Shown: piece after piece, positions 27,501 through 36,317 of the stretch | How the letters are laid out: each line of letters starts with the position of its first letter | Numbering within the stretch: position 1 is the stretch's first letter | Assembly: GCF_009805585.1 (NCBI RefSeq) | Contig: NZ_VHIN01000005.1 | Location: 372,001 to 436,000 of the forward strand | Source of the DNA: Glutamicibacter sp. JC586 | Lineage (GTDB): Bacteria; Actinomycetota; Actinomycetes; Actinomycetales; Micrococcaceae | Length of the DNA stretch: 64,000 nt | Direction of reading: 5' to 3' | Program-made: the position numbers and the translations under genes | The notes under the pieces: generated by a model | What the model was told of the DNA's origin: nothing | The model's database searches: none | What the model saw: only the letters and a program-made list of their open reading frames with translations

Positions 27501-28274
27501 TTAGTCGGCTGCGGCCACCAGCTGTACACCCAGTTCACTAGCTGCCGCTTGTAGTACAGGTACCGCAGACTTCATGAATTTTTCGTCCACACGCGTGACC
27601 GGTCCGGAGACCGAAATCGCCATGGGCGTTGGCGCACCGGGAACCGGAACGGCGATGCAACGCACACCCAACTCCTGCTCTTCCTCATCAATGGCGTAAC
27701 CACGTTCGCGGGTGGCTTCCACATCGGTGAACAGTTTGCCCAAGGTGGTGATGGTGTTGGCCGTCTTTGGTGGCATGCCTGCCTGGGAAACCAAACGCTG
27801 CACTCGTTCATCATCAAGTACCGAGAGCACGGCCTTGCCCACGCCTGAGTTATGCAGCATGGCGCGGCGTCCGACTTCGGTGATCATGCGCATTGAGTGC
27901 GCGGACTGCACCTGAGCAATGTAGGTGACCATATCGCCATCGAGCACAGCGATATTGGCAGATTCGCCCAGCTTGGTGACCAGGTCCTTGAGAACAGGGG
28001 AAGCCAGTGCGCCAAGTTGGCGGTTGGCGACTTCGCCCAGACGAATCAATCGGGGGCCTAATGAGTACCGGCGGTTCGGTAGTTGGCGCACGTAGCCGAC
28101 GCCGACCAAGGTGCGTAGTAGGCGGTGAATGGTGGGCAACGGCAGGGGAGTGTCGGCAGCTAGTTCGCTCAGCGCGGCTTCTCCTCCGGCACGGGCGATG
28201 ACTTCCAAAAGCTCAAAAGCGCGTTCAACTGACTGCACGCCGCCGGTAGTGGACTTGCTGGAAGTCTGCGTCAT
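27501..28274 (-). CDS. IclR-family regulator, probably of the ureide/glyoxylate genes
   Basis: A 257-residue IclR protein with the N-terminal winged helix (SVERAFELLEVIARAGGEA, LPLPTIHRLLRTL, about 15-70) and the C-terminal effector domain with GVGKAVLS and ELGVRCIAVPVPG. It is divergent from malate synthase, a DUF6986 protein and AllE. In actinobacteria and enterics, AllR of this family represses allantoin and glyoxylate genes and senses glyoxylate or allantoin, so AllR-like function is likely but inferred from context. Confidence 0.87.
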   Translation of the reverse strand: MTQTSSKSTTGGVQSVERAFELLEVIARAGGEAALSELAADTPLPLPTIHRLLRTLVGVGYVRQLPNRRYSLGPRLIRLGEVANRQLGALASPVLKDLVTKLGESANIAVLDGDMVTYIAQVQSAHSMRMITEVGRRAMLHNSGVGKAVLSVLDDERVQRLVSQAGMPPKTANTITTLGKLFTDVEATRERGYAIDEEEQELGVRCIAVPVPGAPTPMAISVSGPVTRVDEKFMKSAVPVLQAAASELGVQLVAAAD

Positions 28275-28312
28275 CTTTGCTCCTTTAGTTAAAGCACTGA
28301 ATTTGGAAGTAG

Positions 28313-28324
28313 CTTACGCGTAAG
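28313..28324. promoter_or_regulatory. Palindrome in the IclR/malate synthase divergent region
   Basis: Perfect 12-bp palindrome CTTACGCGTAAG, 39 bp from the IclR start. A second weak repeat (ATAGT-N4-ACTAT, 28454-28467) is nearer malate synthase. Either may be the IclR operator or a promoter element; the 270-bp gap has no gene. Confidence 0.35.
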
Positions 28325-28544
28325 TTCTACGATGCGAAATCCTCGTCCCAACAATAGCCTAAAATCAGGCATTCCTTCCACGATCCGATATTTTGCCGGC
28401 AAATATCCGTGCCCGAGGCCACAAACACCTCTTGCGTTTTCATTTTGAGGATAATAGTATCCACTATACGGAAATCTTTTGGATGCATGTCAAAGCATCC
28501 GGATATGGAAGTACAGAAGAGCACACGAGGTTAAGGAACAACTC

Positions 28545-30176
28545 ATGAGTATTTCAATTACCAGCATCCCCGATGTCGCAGATGCCCAGCAGATCCTCTC
28601 TGGCGATGCCCTAGCTTTCATTCAGAAACTGCACGAGAAATTCGCTGGAACCCGCAATGAACTGCTGGCAGCACGCTCGGTGCGCCGCAAAGAGTTCTCC
28701 GATGCTCGCTCCATCGACTTCGATCCAGCCACCGAATCCGTCCGCACCGGCGACTGGAAAGTCGCCGAAGCCCCAGAAGCGCTGCGCGACCGCCGCGTGG
28801 AAATCACCGGCCCTGCTTCCCCTGCCAAGATGGCCATCAACGCACTGAACTCCGGCGCCAAGGTTTGGCTGGCCGACCTGGAAGATGCTTCCACCCCAAG
28901 CTGGTTCAACGTCATCGATTCGATCTCTAACCTCTCGGCTGCCGCCCGCGGCACCCTGGCTTTCACCGACGCCAAGTCCGGCAAGTCCTACGCGCTGCGC
29001 ACCGACGCTCCTCGCGCGGTTGTCGTGGTTCGCCCCCGCGGCTGGCACCTGCCAGAGAACAACGTACTGATCAACGGAGAACCAGCGGTTGGCGCGCTGG
29101 TGGACTTCGGTCTGCACTTCTTCCACAACGCCAAGGTGCTCGCCGAATCCGGCCAGGGCCCGTTCTACTACCTGCCAAAGATGGAACACTACCTGGAATC
29201 GCGCCTGTGGAACGAGGTCTTCACCTTCGCCCAGGCCGAGCTGGGCATCGCCCACGGCACCGTGCGCGCCACCATGCTCATTGAGACGATTCCGGCCGCT
29301 TTCCAGATGGATGAGTTCCTCTACGAACTGCGCGAGCACGCTGCGGGGTTGAACGCCGGCCGCTGGGACTACCTGTTCTCGATCATCAAGACCTTCCGCG
29401 AAGCAGGCGAAGCGTTCATCATGCCGGACCGTTCGGCCGTGTCGATGACCGCTCCGATGATGCGCGCCTACACCGAGCTGCTGGTCAAGACCTGCCACAA
29501 GCGCGGCGCCTTCGCCATGGGCGGCATGGCCGCGTTCATCCCGAACCGCCGCGAACCAGAAGTCACCGCCGCCGCCTTCGAAAAGGTCCGCGATGACAAG
29601 TCCCGTGAAGCCAACGATGGATTCGACGGCTCTTGGGTGGCCCACCCAGACCTGGTGGATATCTGCAAGGAAATCTTCGACGCCAAGCTCGGCGAGAAGC
29701 CAAACCAGATCGACCGCCAGCGCCCAGAAGTTGAAGTCACCGCAGCCCAGCTACTCGACGTGGCCAGCGCACCGGGCGATGTCACCGAGGTCGGCGTACG
29801 CGCCAACCTTTATGTGGCCGTAAACTACGTAGCCGTCTGGCTCTCGGGCAATGGTGCCGTGGCCATCCACAATCTGATGGAAGACGCCGCCACCGCAGAA
29901 ATCTCCCGTTCGCAGATCTGGCAGCAGATCCGCAACGAAGTGGTGGCCGCCGACACCGGCAACACCATTACCGCGGAACTAGTCTCCACCATTTTGGGTG
30001 AAGAAGTGGAACGCCTGCGCGGTGAGGTCAATAATGAAGAACACTTCAAGGTCTACTACGAGCCGGCCGCCCAGCTGATCGCCACCCTGACCAGCGGGAA
30101 GGATGAGGACTTCGCAGACTTCCTCACCACCGGCGCCTATGAACTGCTGGAAAAGGAGTACGTGAGCAAGCCATGA
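28545..30176 (+). CDS. aceB: Malate synthase A
   Basis: A 543-residue enzyme condensing glyoxylate with acetyl-CoA to malate. Form-A signatures are clear: VVVRPRGWHLPE, FGLHFFHNAKVL, YYLPKMEHYLESRLWNEVF, the Glu/Asp-containing block TMLIETIPAAFQMDEFLYEL, AGRWDYLFSIIK and MGGMAAFIP. ATG 28545 follows AAGGA. Its operon (4-bp overlap with the next gene) contains AllE, not isocitrate lyase, so it probably disposes of glyoxylate from allantoin breakdown, as in actinobacterial ureide clusters. Confidence 0.95.
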   Translation: MSISITSIPDVADAQQILSGDALAFIQKLHEKFAGTRNELLAARSVRRKEFSDARSIDFDPATESVRTGDWKVAEAPEALRDRRVEITGPASPAKMAINALNSGAKVWLADLEDASTPSWFNVIDSISNLSAAARGTLAFTDAKSGKSYALRTDAPRAVVVVRPRGWHLPENNVLINGEPAVGALVDFGLHFFHNAKVLAESGQGPFYYLPKMEHYLESRLWNEVFTFAQAELGIAHGTVRATMLIETIPAAFQMDEFLYELREHAAGLNAGRWDYLFSIIKTFREAGEAFIMPDRSAVSMTAPMMRAYTELLVKTCHKRGAFAMGGMAAFIPNRREPEVTAAAFEKVRDDKSREANDGFDGSWVAHPDLVDICKEIFDAKLGEKPNQIDRQRPEVEVTAAQLLDVASAPGDVTEVGVRANLYVAVNYVAVWLSGNGAVAIHNLMEDAATAEISRSQIWQQIRNEVVAADTGNTITAELVSTILGEEVERLRGEVNNEEHFKVYYEPAAQLIATLTSGKDEDFADFLTTGAYELLEKEYVSKP

Positions 30177-31426
30177 CCAACCCCTTCGATGAGTCCACGC
30201 TGGCCAGCGTAGAAGCGCTACTGGCCGACACCGATCAGTTACTGGAACACTCCTACCCAGGGGATTCCGGGACCCGACAGCCCATCCACACCGTGTATGT
30301 TCCGGGGGACAAGTACACCCCGGATCTGCCCGCCACGTGGGGCCACAACGCCGTTGTGGCTGCCGGTGGACTGGTAGGCCTGTCGATGCTGGCCACCAAG
30401 CTGAACTTGGCTGAACCACAGCGTCTGGCCGAGCTGGTAGCCGAGAAGCTGGTCAGTGAACCCATCGAAGATTTGCGTATCGACTTTGAAGACGGCTACG
30501 GCAATCGCAGCGAAGCCGAGGAGGACGCCGCCGTACTGGCGGCGGCCGACTCGCTCGCTGCGGCCGTGGCCGCCGGCAAGGCCCCAGCCTTTATCGGTAT
30601 CCGCTTCAAATGCTTCGAGGCACCCACCCGGGCGCGAGGCATTCGCACCCTAGGGCTGTTCATCTCCCAGCTGCTCTCTCATGGTCAGCTGCCCGAAGGA
30701 CTGCGCCTAACTTTGCCCAAGGTCACTACCGTGGACCAGGTCAGAGCCATGGTGCTACTGACTGAAAAACTTGAGCAAACCCACGGCTTGGAAGCCGGAC
30801 GACTGCGTTTTGAAGTCCAAGTCGAAACCCCACAGGTGATCATCGTCGCCGACGGCACCCACCCGGTAGCGCAGCTGATCCACGCAGGCCAAGGACGGGT
30901 TTCCTCCCTGCACTATGGCACCTACGACTACTCGGCCTCCTTGGGTGTCGCCGCCGGTTACCAGTCCATGGAACATCCGGTAGCTGACTACGCCAAGGAC
31001 GTCATGCAGGTGGCAGTTGCTGGCACCGGCGTTGAGCTCTCCGACGGTTCCACCAACATCATTCCTGCTGGAGACCCTGAGAATATGGCCGATGCCTGGG
31101 CCCTACATGCCCGACTGGTACACCGCCATCTGGCCCGCGGCATCTACCAGGGCTGGGACCTGCACGAAAATCAGCTGCCCACCCGCTACCTGGCCACCTT
31201 CGCCTTCTTCCGCGAGGGTCTACAAGCGGCCGGCACCCGACTGCGGAATTACGTCCACCAGATCAGCTCCACGATCATGGATGAACCCGCCACTGCCCGA
31301 GCTCTGGCCCGCTACATCCACCGCGGGGTCACCTGCGGTGCGGTGAGCGCCGAGGAAGTCGCCGAACTAGCCCAGATCACCCTGTCCGAACTTGAAGCGA
31401 TCGCGCTGAATCGCTCCCACGCCTAA
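30173..31426 (+). CDS. DUF6986 / HpcH-HpaI aldolase-like protein
   Basis: A 417-residue protein related to the CitE/HpcH-HpaI lyase fold: acidic metal-binding stretches LRIDFEDGYGNR and RFEVQVETPQVI, plus IGIRFKCFEAPTRARG and SSLHYGTYDYSASLG. Such proteins cleave or form C-C bonds with pyruvate- or acyl-CoA-like donors. It overlaps malate synthase by 4 bp and precedes AllE by 10 bp, so it belongs to the ureide/glyoxylate operon, but its reaction there is not established as far as I know. The family name is from memory. Confidence 0.8.
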   Translation: MTNPFDESTLASVEALLADTDQLLEHSYPGDSGTRQPIHTVYVPGDKYTPDLPATWGHNAVVAAGGLVGLSMLATKLNLAEPQRLAELVAEKLVSEPIEDLRIDFEDGYGNRSEAEEDAAVLAAADSLAAAVAAGKAPAFIGIRFKCFEAPTRARGIRTLGLFISQLLSHGQLPEGLRLTLPKVTTVDQVRAMVLLTEKLEQTHGLEAGRLRFEVQVETPQVIIVADGTHPVAQLIHAGQGRVSSLHYGTYDYSASLGVAAGYQSMEHPVADYAKDVMQVAVAGTGVELSDGSTNIIPAGDPENMADAWALHARLVHRHLARGIYQGWDLHENQLPTRYLATFAFFREGLQAAGTRLRNYVHQISSTIMDEPATARALARYIHRGVTCGAVSAEEVAELAQITLSELEAIALNRSHA

Positions 31427-31436
31427 GGATCCTGCC

Positions 31437-32273
31437 ATGACCGTTCCCGCAATTGCGAACTCCTCGTCCTACTACGCGAACTTCGGCGGACACCCGCCGC
31501 AGAGCGATCTGCTCACCGACCGCGCCATCGTTACCGAGGCCTACACGGTGATTCCCAAGGGTGTGCTGCGTGACATCGTCACCAGCGTCTTCCCCGAATG
31601 GACCAATACCCGTGCGTGGGTGCTCAACCGTCCGGTCGCAGGCGGCGCCACGACTTTCGCCCAGTCCATCGTGGAAGTCGCCCCTGGTGGCGGAGCCACC
31701 AAGCCAGAGCCGCAGGCCGAAGTCCAGGGCTTCATCTTCGTGCTCACCGGCCAGCTGACCCTGGTCATCGAAGGCACCGAGCATGTACTTGAAGACGGTG
31801 GTTACGCTTATCTGCCGGCAGGCTCAACTTGGTCGGCACGCAACGATGGTACCGAACTGACCAGCTTCCATTGGCTACGCAAGCGCTACGAACCACTGGC
31901 CGGCGTGGATGCTCCGGGCCCAGTTGTGGGCAATGAACGCGACGTCGAGCCTGGCCCAATGCCGGGCACCGACGGTAAGTGGCGCACCACCCGCATGCTT
32001 GACCCCAACGATGTCGCTTTCGATTTCGGTGTGAACATCGTGACCTTTGAGCCGGGCGCCTCCATCCCGTTCGCTGAAACCCACGTGATGGAGCACGGTT
32101 TGTACGTGCTGGAAGGTAAGGGCGTTTACCGTCTGAACGGTGACTGGGTCGAAGTGGAAGCTGGAGACTACATGTCCCTGCGCGCTTTCTGCCCGCAGGC
32201 TTGCTACGCCGGCGGCCCGGATAACTTCCGCTACCTGCTCTACAAGGATCAGAATCGACAGGTCGCTTTGTAA
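31437..32273 (+). CDS. allE: (S)-ureidoglycine aminohydrolase
   Basis: A 278-residue bicupin that would release ammonia from (S)-ureidoglycine to give (S)-ureidoglycolate in allantoin catabolism. Two cupin halves are visible: FIFVLTGQLTLVIEGTEHVL with YLPAGSTWSARN, and THVMEHGLYVLEGKGVYRLN with GDYMSLRAFCPQACYAGG; Glu, His and Gln metal ligands lie in the second. The end (YLLYKDQNRQVAL) is typical of AllE. It is last in the operon and followed by a terminator. Confidence 0.92.
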   Translation: MTVPAIANSSSYYANFGGHPPQSDLLTDRAIVTEAYTVIPKGVLRDIVTSVFPEWTNTRAWVLNRPVAGGATTFAQSIVEVAPGGGATKPEPQAEVQGFIFVLTGQLTLVIEGTEHVLEDGGYAYLPAGSTWSARNDGTELTSFHWLRKRYEPLAGVDAPGPVVGNERDVEPGPMPGTDGKWRTTRMLDPNDVAFDFGVNIVTFEPGASIPFAETHVMEHGLYVLEGKGVYRLNGDWVEVEAGDYMSLRAFCPQACYAGGPDNFRYLLYKDQNRQVAL

Positions 32274-32292
32274 GCGGTACCGTCAAGTGCGC

Positions 32293-32337
32293 TCAAAGGC
32301 TGGCACCTGCCCACTACAGGTGGGTGTCAGCCTTTGA
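32293..32337 (+). terminator. Terminator after allE
   Basis: 10-bp outer stem (32293-32302 with 32328-32337) extended by an inner CACCTG/CAGGTG pairing, followed by an AT-rich stretch. It closes the aceB-allE operon. Confidence 0.8.
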
Positions 32338-32453
32338 AATAATTAACAACAATTACAAGGCGGCAATCCAACAATTACAACGAACCCGCCTGGATCCCCG
32401 CAATTACGGGTGTTTTAAAATCTCGGATGCGAGCATTAGTTACAAATCAGCGT

Positions 32454-33497
32454 TCAGTTAGTTACAGATTCTTCGTCGGCAACCCGCGAACTGAGGATCA
32501 ACCGACGCTCAAGACGAACGAGGTTTCGCGAGGATGGTTCAGCGATTGCAGGCTGCAACGCAGCACGTAGAACGTCACCGACCTTTTGCTCATCCAGTTC
32601 CACTCCAACCGCCACTAGAGCGTCTTCGGCAGGATCAGAACCGGGCGTAGCCAGCTGAAGATGCGGTTGCCATCCGACCATATTGATCAGGTAGCGCTGG
32701 ACCCCGGTACCGGTCCGAATCTTTACGTGGCCTTTGAGTCGGTAAGCGTCCGCCGGCGGGTTCTCAAGAAGATCCAGCAGTGCTCCCGGATCAGCCGCGT
32801 CGGGGCAGGACACGGTAACAGCGTGAGCATGCGGCGCATGGCTGTGGTCATGTTCGGCCCGTGAGGCAGCGGCCAGCGGAAGCTCATCGCTCGGGTCCTC
32901 GTTCAGTGCGATATCAAAGACTAATTCTGGGTCGATGGCTGCGTGGCTGGCGGGAACGATGCTCACCTGTGGGTTGGCCTGTCGCACTCGTTCACTGATC
33001 CGGGTGAAGGTCGCCTCGCGGGCATCTTCGGCGATCATGTCCAGCTTGTTGACTACCACCAGGCTGGCCGCGCCGAATCGGGCAGGGGCCATGGCGGCGG
33101 TGTCCACCGTATGTTCGTGCTGCACCGCGTCGATGACGTCGATAATCCCTCCGGGTCGTACCCCGGGCGCGTTGCCATAGCGCAGGAGTCGATCCACATT
33201 GATCGGGTCGGCGGCGCCGCTGGCCTCAACGATGATTGCATCTAAGCGGAGCTTTGGCTGGGCCAGTTTTTCCAGCAGCTCATCCAGACCGCCACTGTCG
33301 GGCAGGCAGCAGACACAGCCGCCGGCGATGGATTCGGCGGCGTCAATCTGCCCGGTGATCAGGCCGGTATCAACGTTGATCTTGCCAATATCGTTGATGA
33401 TCACGCCCACGCGGGTACCGGGCCTGGTCAATAAGCCGTTGAGTAAACTGGTTTTGCCCGCGCCGAGGTATCCGGTGAGCACAATAACGGGGATCAA
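32454..33497 (-). CDS. CobW/COG0523-family GTPase
   Basis: A 347-residue GTP-binding metallochaperone-type protein. Walker A is GYLGAGKTS (8-16), the metal motif GGCVCCLP (CxCC) is near residues 60-67, and the G4 motif NKLD is near 151. A His-rich loop (EHDHSHAPHAH) before the CobW C-terminal domain suggests zinc or another divalent metal. Members deliver zinc, cobalt or iron; which one here is unknown, and no Zur-like palindrome is obvious upstream. Single-gene unit. Confidence 0.88.
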   Translation of the reverse strand: MIPVIVLTGYLGAGKTSLLNGLLTRPGTRVGVIINDIGKINVDTGLITGQIDAAESIAGGCVCCLPDSGGLDELLEKLAQPKLRLDAIIVEASGAADPINVDRLLRYGNAPGVRPGGIIDVIDAVQHEHTVDTAAMAPARFGAASLVVVNKLDMIAEDAREATFTRISERVRQANPQVSIVPASHAAIDPELVFDIALNEDPSDELPLAAASRAEHDHSHAPHAHAVTVSCPDAADPGALLDLLENPPADAYRLKGHVKIRTGTGVQRYLINMVGWQPHLQLATPGSDPAEDALVAVGVELDEQKVGDVLRAALQPAIAEPSSRNLVRLERRLILSSRVADEESVTN

Positions 33498-33589
33498 AAC
33501 CGCTTCCTTGTCATCTTGATAAGCAGGGCATATCTATTCTCCCCGTTACCGATGGCAATTCCACATGTGGACACACATGGATGCCGCGG

Positions 33590-34288
33590 CTACCAGGTGG
33601 GCAGCTGCGGAATTGGTCCGTCGGCTTGGATGTAGCGAGCATTTCCGCGGGCCAACCATTCAACAAAACCCGCACGGTCAGCGCGGACGGTGAGCGACCC
33701 ATCGCCAATGACCCACTTATCGCCCTCTTCGCTCAGCAGCGTCATCCCCGGGGCATCCTTGACCCGCATGGCTCGAACCGCTGCTTCGACGGCGTTTTCC
33801 TGGGAGTCCGGATCGGCTTCCTCGATGCTCCATGCTGTGTCGAGGTCATGGTGGTGGATGACCACCTCTGCGATGTGCAGCGCCACGATGGAGGTGGCCG
33901 GGATGATCTTGCCGTGAAGGTCTACTTCTTCAACGGCAAGCTCGCCGGCCAGACGCTCGCACTCTTTCGCGAAGTAAGTGGCCGTTTCTTCAAAAGCGGA
34001 GAGCAGTTCTTCGCGGGGCAACGCGGCTAGCTGATCGATTTCCGCGTTGCGTGCTTCTTGGGACTCGTAGAGCTTCTGCGGTTCACCGCTGGTCGCCCAG
34101 TCAACGAGCTTCACTAAGGTGCGACCATTTGAGGCCAAGTGTGCGATGACATGAGCTCGGCTCCAGCCCGCACACAACGAGTCGGCAGCTAATTCGGCGG
34201 AGGACAGAGTCTGTACGGTAGCGGACATCATCGCAGTTTCACGATTAAGCCGGGACAGATCCGAATGCAATCGGGCGGTATTGATCAT
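33590..34288 (-). CDS. Mycothiol-dependent maleylpyruvate isomerase family protein
   Basis: A 232-residue DinB/MDMPI-fold protein: N-terminal helix bundle with SRAHVIAHLASNGRTLVKLV and a metal-binding HIAEVVIHHHDLDTAW near residue 137-152, then a small C-terminal domain. Such enzymes use mycothiol, the actinobacterial thiol. The true substrate is unknown because many paralogues exist. Start CAT at 34288 is the only good one. Confidence 0.82.
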   Translation of the reverse strand: MINTARLHSDLSRLNRETAMMSATVQTLSSAELAADSLCAGWSRAHVIAHLASNGRTLVKLVDWATSGEPQKLYESQEARNAEIDQLAALPREELLSAFEETATYFAKECERLAGELAVEEVDLHGKIIPATSIVALHIAEVVIHHHDLDTAWSIEEADPDSQENAVEAAVRAMRVKDAPGMTLLSEEGDKWVIGDGSLTVRADRAGFVEWLARGNARYIQADGPIPQLPTW

Positions 34289-34491
34289 GCGCTCACCCTA
34301 CCAACGCATCAGTTTGCTGTGTTAGGGAATCCCCATAGATATCAAAGCGGTCTGGATTGATATCTTCTCAGTCGCATTCGCTGTAGTGAATTTTGACTAC
34401 CAGCAGGTCGCCTCGGCACAAATGTTGGGCAGGGGCGTGCCATGGCACGTAGCCTTGAAACTAAGCGAAGCAACGATGGGAAAGCGACTGA

Positions 34492-36267
34492 ATGGCTAAG
34501 AAAAAGAAGAAGCAGAAGCCCAAGCAGGGGCACCCGGCGCGCTTGCAGGGAGATGTCCTCTCCATGGAGCGGGCAAAGGTTAAGCGTGGATTAGATGCCT
34601 TAGCCCCTCAATTTACCCGGTGGCTTGAAGCTCAGCACGGGGATAGCGAGTTGGCGCCCATGGTTTTAGCTGCGGTGGGTGAGACGCTGAGCTACTACGC
34701 TGAAGCGATCGAACTACGCGGTGTCACCGATTTTGATCCGCCGCAGCTTTTCACGGTGCTCAATGCGACCATCGATTTTGAAGAAGCAGAAGATCCGGAT
34801 GACGACTCCGGAGAGCTTCGCGAGCTTGTCTTCACCGCTTGGACCGTCTACTTGGACTTCCTGCGCGAAAACGATCTGTGGACTGGAGACCCGGTGGGTC
34901 TCGAATGGCTACTTGAAACGATCAATTCGGATGACCCTTTCAGCGAGCGTAGCGACACGAAGTTGTTGGACGTACCGGAATCCGCTGAAGAAGCCGTGGC
35001 TGAAATTGGCCAAATGCAGGTCTTGAAGATGGGCCGAGTGCTCCTAACTTGGGCCACAACCAAGGGGCGTGACTACTGGAACGCTGGCCCGGGCCCGAAG
35101 TATATTTCCCAGGCCGCTCAGGCAGTACACGAACTATTTTCGAAGGACATTGATACTTCGAGCCGTCAGTATGCTGCTTCTATTGTGCTTTCCGCGCTCG
35201 AAACGGCCGGCGCACTGGACACCACAACCGGTGCTGTTCCGGTGCACGGCAAGAATGCTCACGATCTCGTGGCCCCAGAGGACGTTGCCAACTACGAGAG
35301 CAAGTACACCTACCTCAAAGCCGTCCTTGATCTACTGCTGGCTCAGCCGGAACAGAGCGAGGGAGAAAGCCTTGAATCTTGGGGTCTGTCCAACCTCTGG
35401 TTGCTCAAGGCTATTGATGGCGAGGCCCAGTTGGTTGCTGAAGAACGTAGTGAGACGTTCTCAGAAGCAGGATGGTCCGGGGCTCATCAGCGCATGGCAT
35501 TATTGCGCTCACTGGGTCTAGCGGAGGAAGGGAGAGCCTACACTATTCCGGGAATTGTTCGGCTAGCGCTGACCGATTTGGACGATGACGCACAGCAACC
35601 AACGCAGATAGAAGAATCTACAAGTCACGTAACTGTAGATCCCTTTGAGCTCTCGTTTGACGAGGATGAAGAACCCAAGCGCCTGAAGCGTACCGAGCCA
35701 TATAAGGGCAAGGTGCTACAACTCAAGCTTGCCCTGCGCGATGTAAAACCACCGATCTGGCGTCGTGTGCTGGTGCCGTCCGACCTGAACCTGGCTGACC
35801 TGCACGACATCATCCAGATCAGCTTCGACTGGTCTGACTCGCACCTTCACCAATTCCACGGACCAAACTATAAGGTCAGCTACGGCCCAGAAAATCCGTA
35901 TATGAAGAGCGACAAGGATGAGTCCACGGTTCTGCTTTCCAAATTGCTCAAAAACCCCAAGGATCGCCTGAGCTACTCCTACGATTTTGGCGATGATTGG
36001 CGGATCGGGATTGTAGTTGAAGACGTTCTCAAATCCGTTGATGGTCAGCTACCGCGGTGTATCGGTGGACGCCGGATGGGCCCACTGGAAGATAGTGGTG
36101 GACCGTGGAACTGGAGCGATATGGTTCAAGAGCTCAAGAATGATCAGCCGCTGACCATGATGGAAGACGTGCTAGACGAGGAAGGCGAACCTGTTCCGGG
36201 CGAAGACTTTGACCCGGCGGTGTTCAGCATTGAGGAAATCAACGAGAACCTAGATCGGGAGTTCTAA
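34492..36267 (+). CDS. Plasmid pRiA4b ORF-3-like family protein with long N-terminal region
   Basis: A 591-residue protein. The C-terminal part (about 405-585) carries the pRiA4b ORF-3/IS1096-passenger-like domain: VLQLKLALRDVKPPIWRRV, FDWSDSHLHQFHG, YSYDFGDDWRIGIVVE and CIGGRRMGPLEDSGG. The basic N-terminus (KKKKKQKPKQG) leads to an acidic helical region whose TAWTVYLDFLRENDLWTG matches a segment of the protein at 51019-52128. Domain function is not known to me; no transposase or plasmid genes are nearby. A hairpin overlapping the stop of the convergent LCP gene is the likely terminator. Confidence 0.8.
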   Translation: MAKKKKKQKPKQGHPARLQGDVLSMERAKVKRGLDALAPQFTRWLEAQHGDSELAPMVLAAVGETLSYYAEAIELRGVTDFDPPQLFTVLNATIDFEEAEDPDDDSGELRELVFTAWTVYLDFLRENDLWTGDPVGLEWLLETINSDDPFSERSDTKLLDVPESAEEAVAEIGQMQVLKMGRVLLTWATTKGRDYWNAGPGPKYISQAAQAVHELFSKDIDTSSRQYAASIVLSALETAGALDTTTGAVPVHGKNAHDLVAPEDVANYESKYTYLKAVLDLLLAQPEQSEGESLESWGLSNLWLLKAIDGEAQLVAEERSETFSEAGWSGAHQRMALLRSLGLAEEGRAYTIPGIVRLALTDLDDDAQQPTQIEESTSHVTVDPFELSFDEDEEPKRLKRTEPYKGKVLQLKLALRDVKPPIWRRVLVPSDLNLADLHDIIQISFDWSDSHLHQFHGPNYKVSYGPENPYMKSDKDESTVLLSKLLKNPKDRLSYSYDFGDDWRIGIVVEDVLKSVDGQLPRCIGGRRMGPLEDSGGPWNWSDMVQELKNDQPLTMMEDVLDEEGEPVPGEDFDPAVFSIEEINENLDREF

Positions 36268-36272
36268 CCGCT

Positions 36273-36317
36273 AACCACTAGCCGCACAGGCTTGCATTGG
36301 CCTTGCGGTTAGTGGTT
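36273..36317. terminator. Hairpin overlapping the 3' end of the LCP gene
   Basis: 14-bp stem with one wobble pair (36273-36286 with 36304-36317), followed by TTTTC on the plus strand. It begins 6 bp after the pRiA4b stop and runs over the last codons of the convergent LCP gene, so the 3' coding end of the LCP gene encodes the terminator for its neighbour. Confidence 0.7.

Noticed and set aside
28611-29645. 344-codon open frame on the minus strand
   Set aside because: It is antisense to malate synthase, whose motifs are unambiguous.
34492-36267. Treating the pRiA4b ORF-3 protein as part of a mobile element
   Set aside because: The domain name refers to plasmid and IS passenger genes, but no transposase, inverted repeat or other mobile gene is adjacent.
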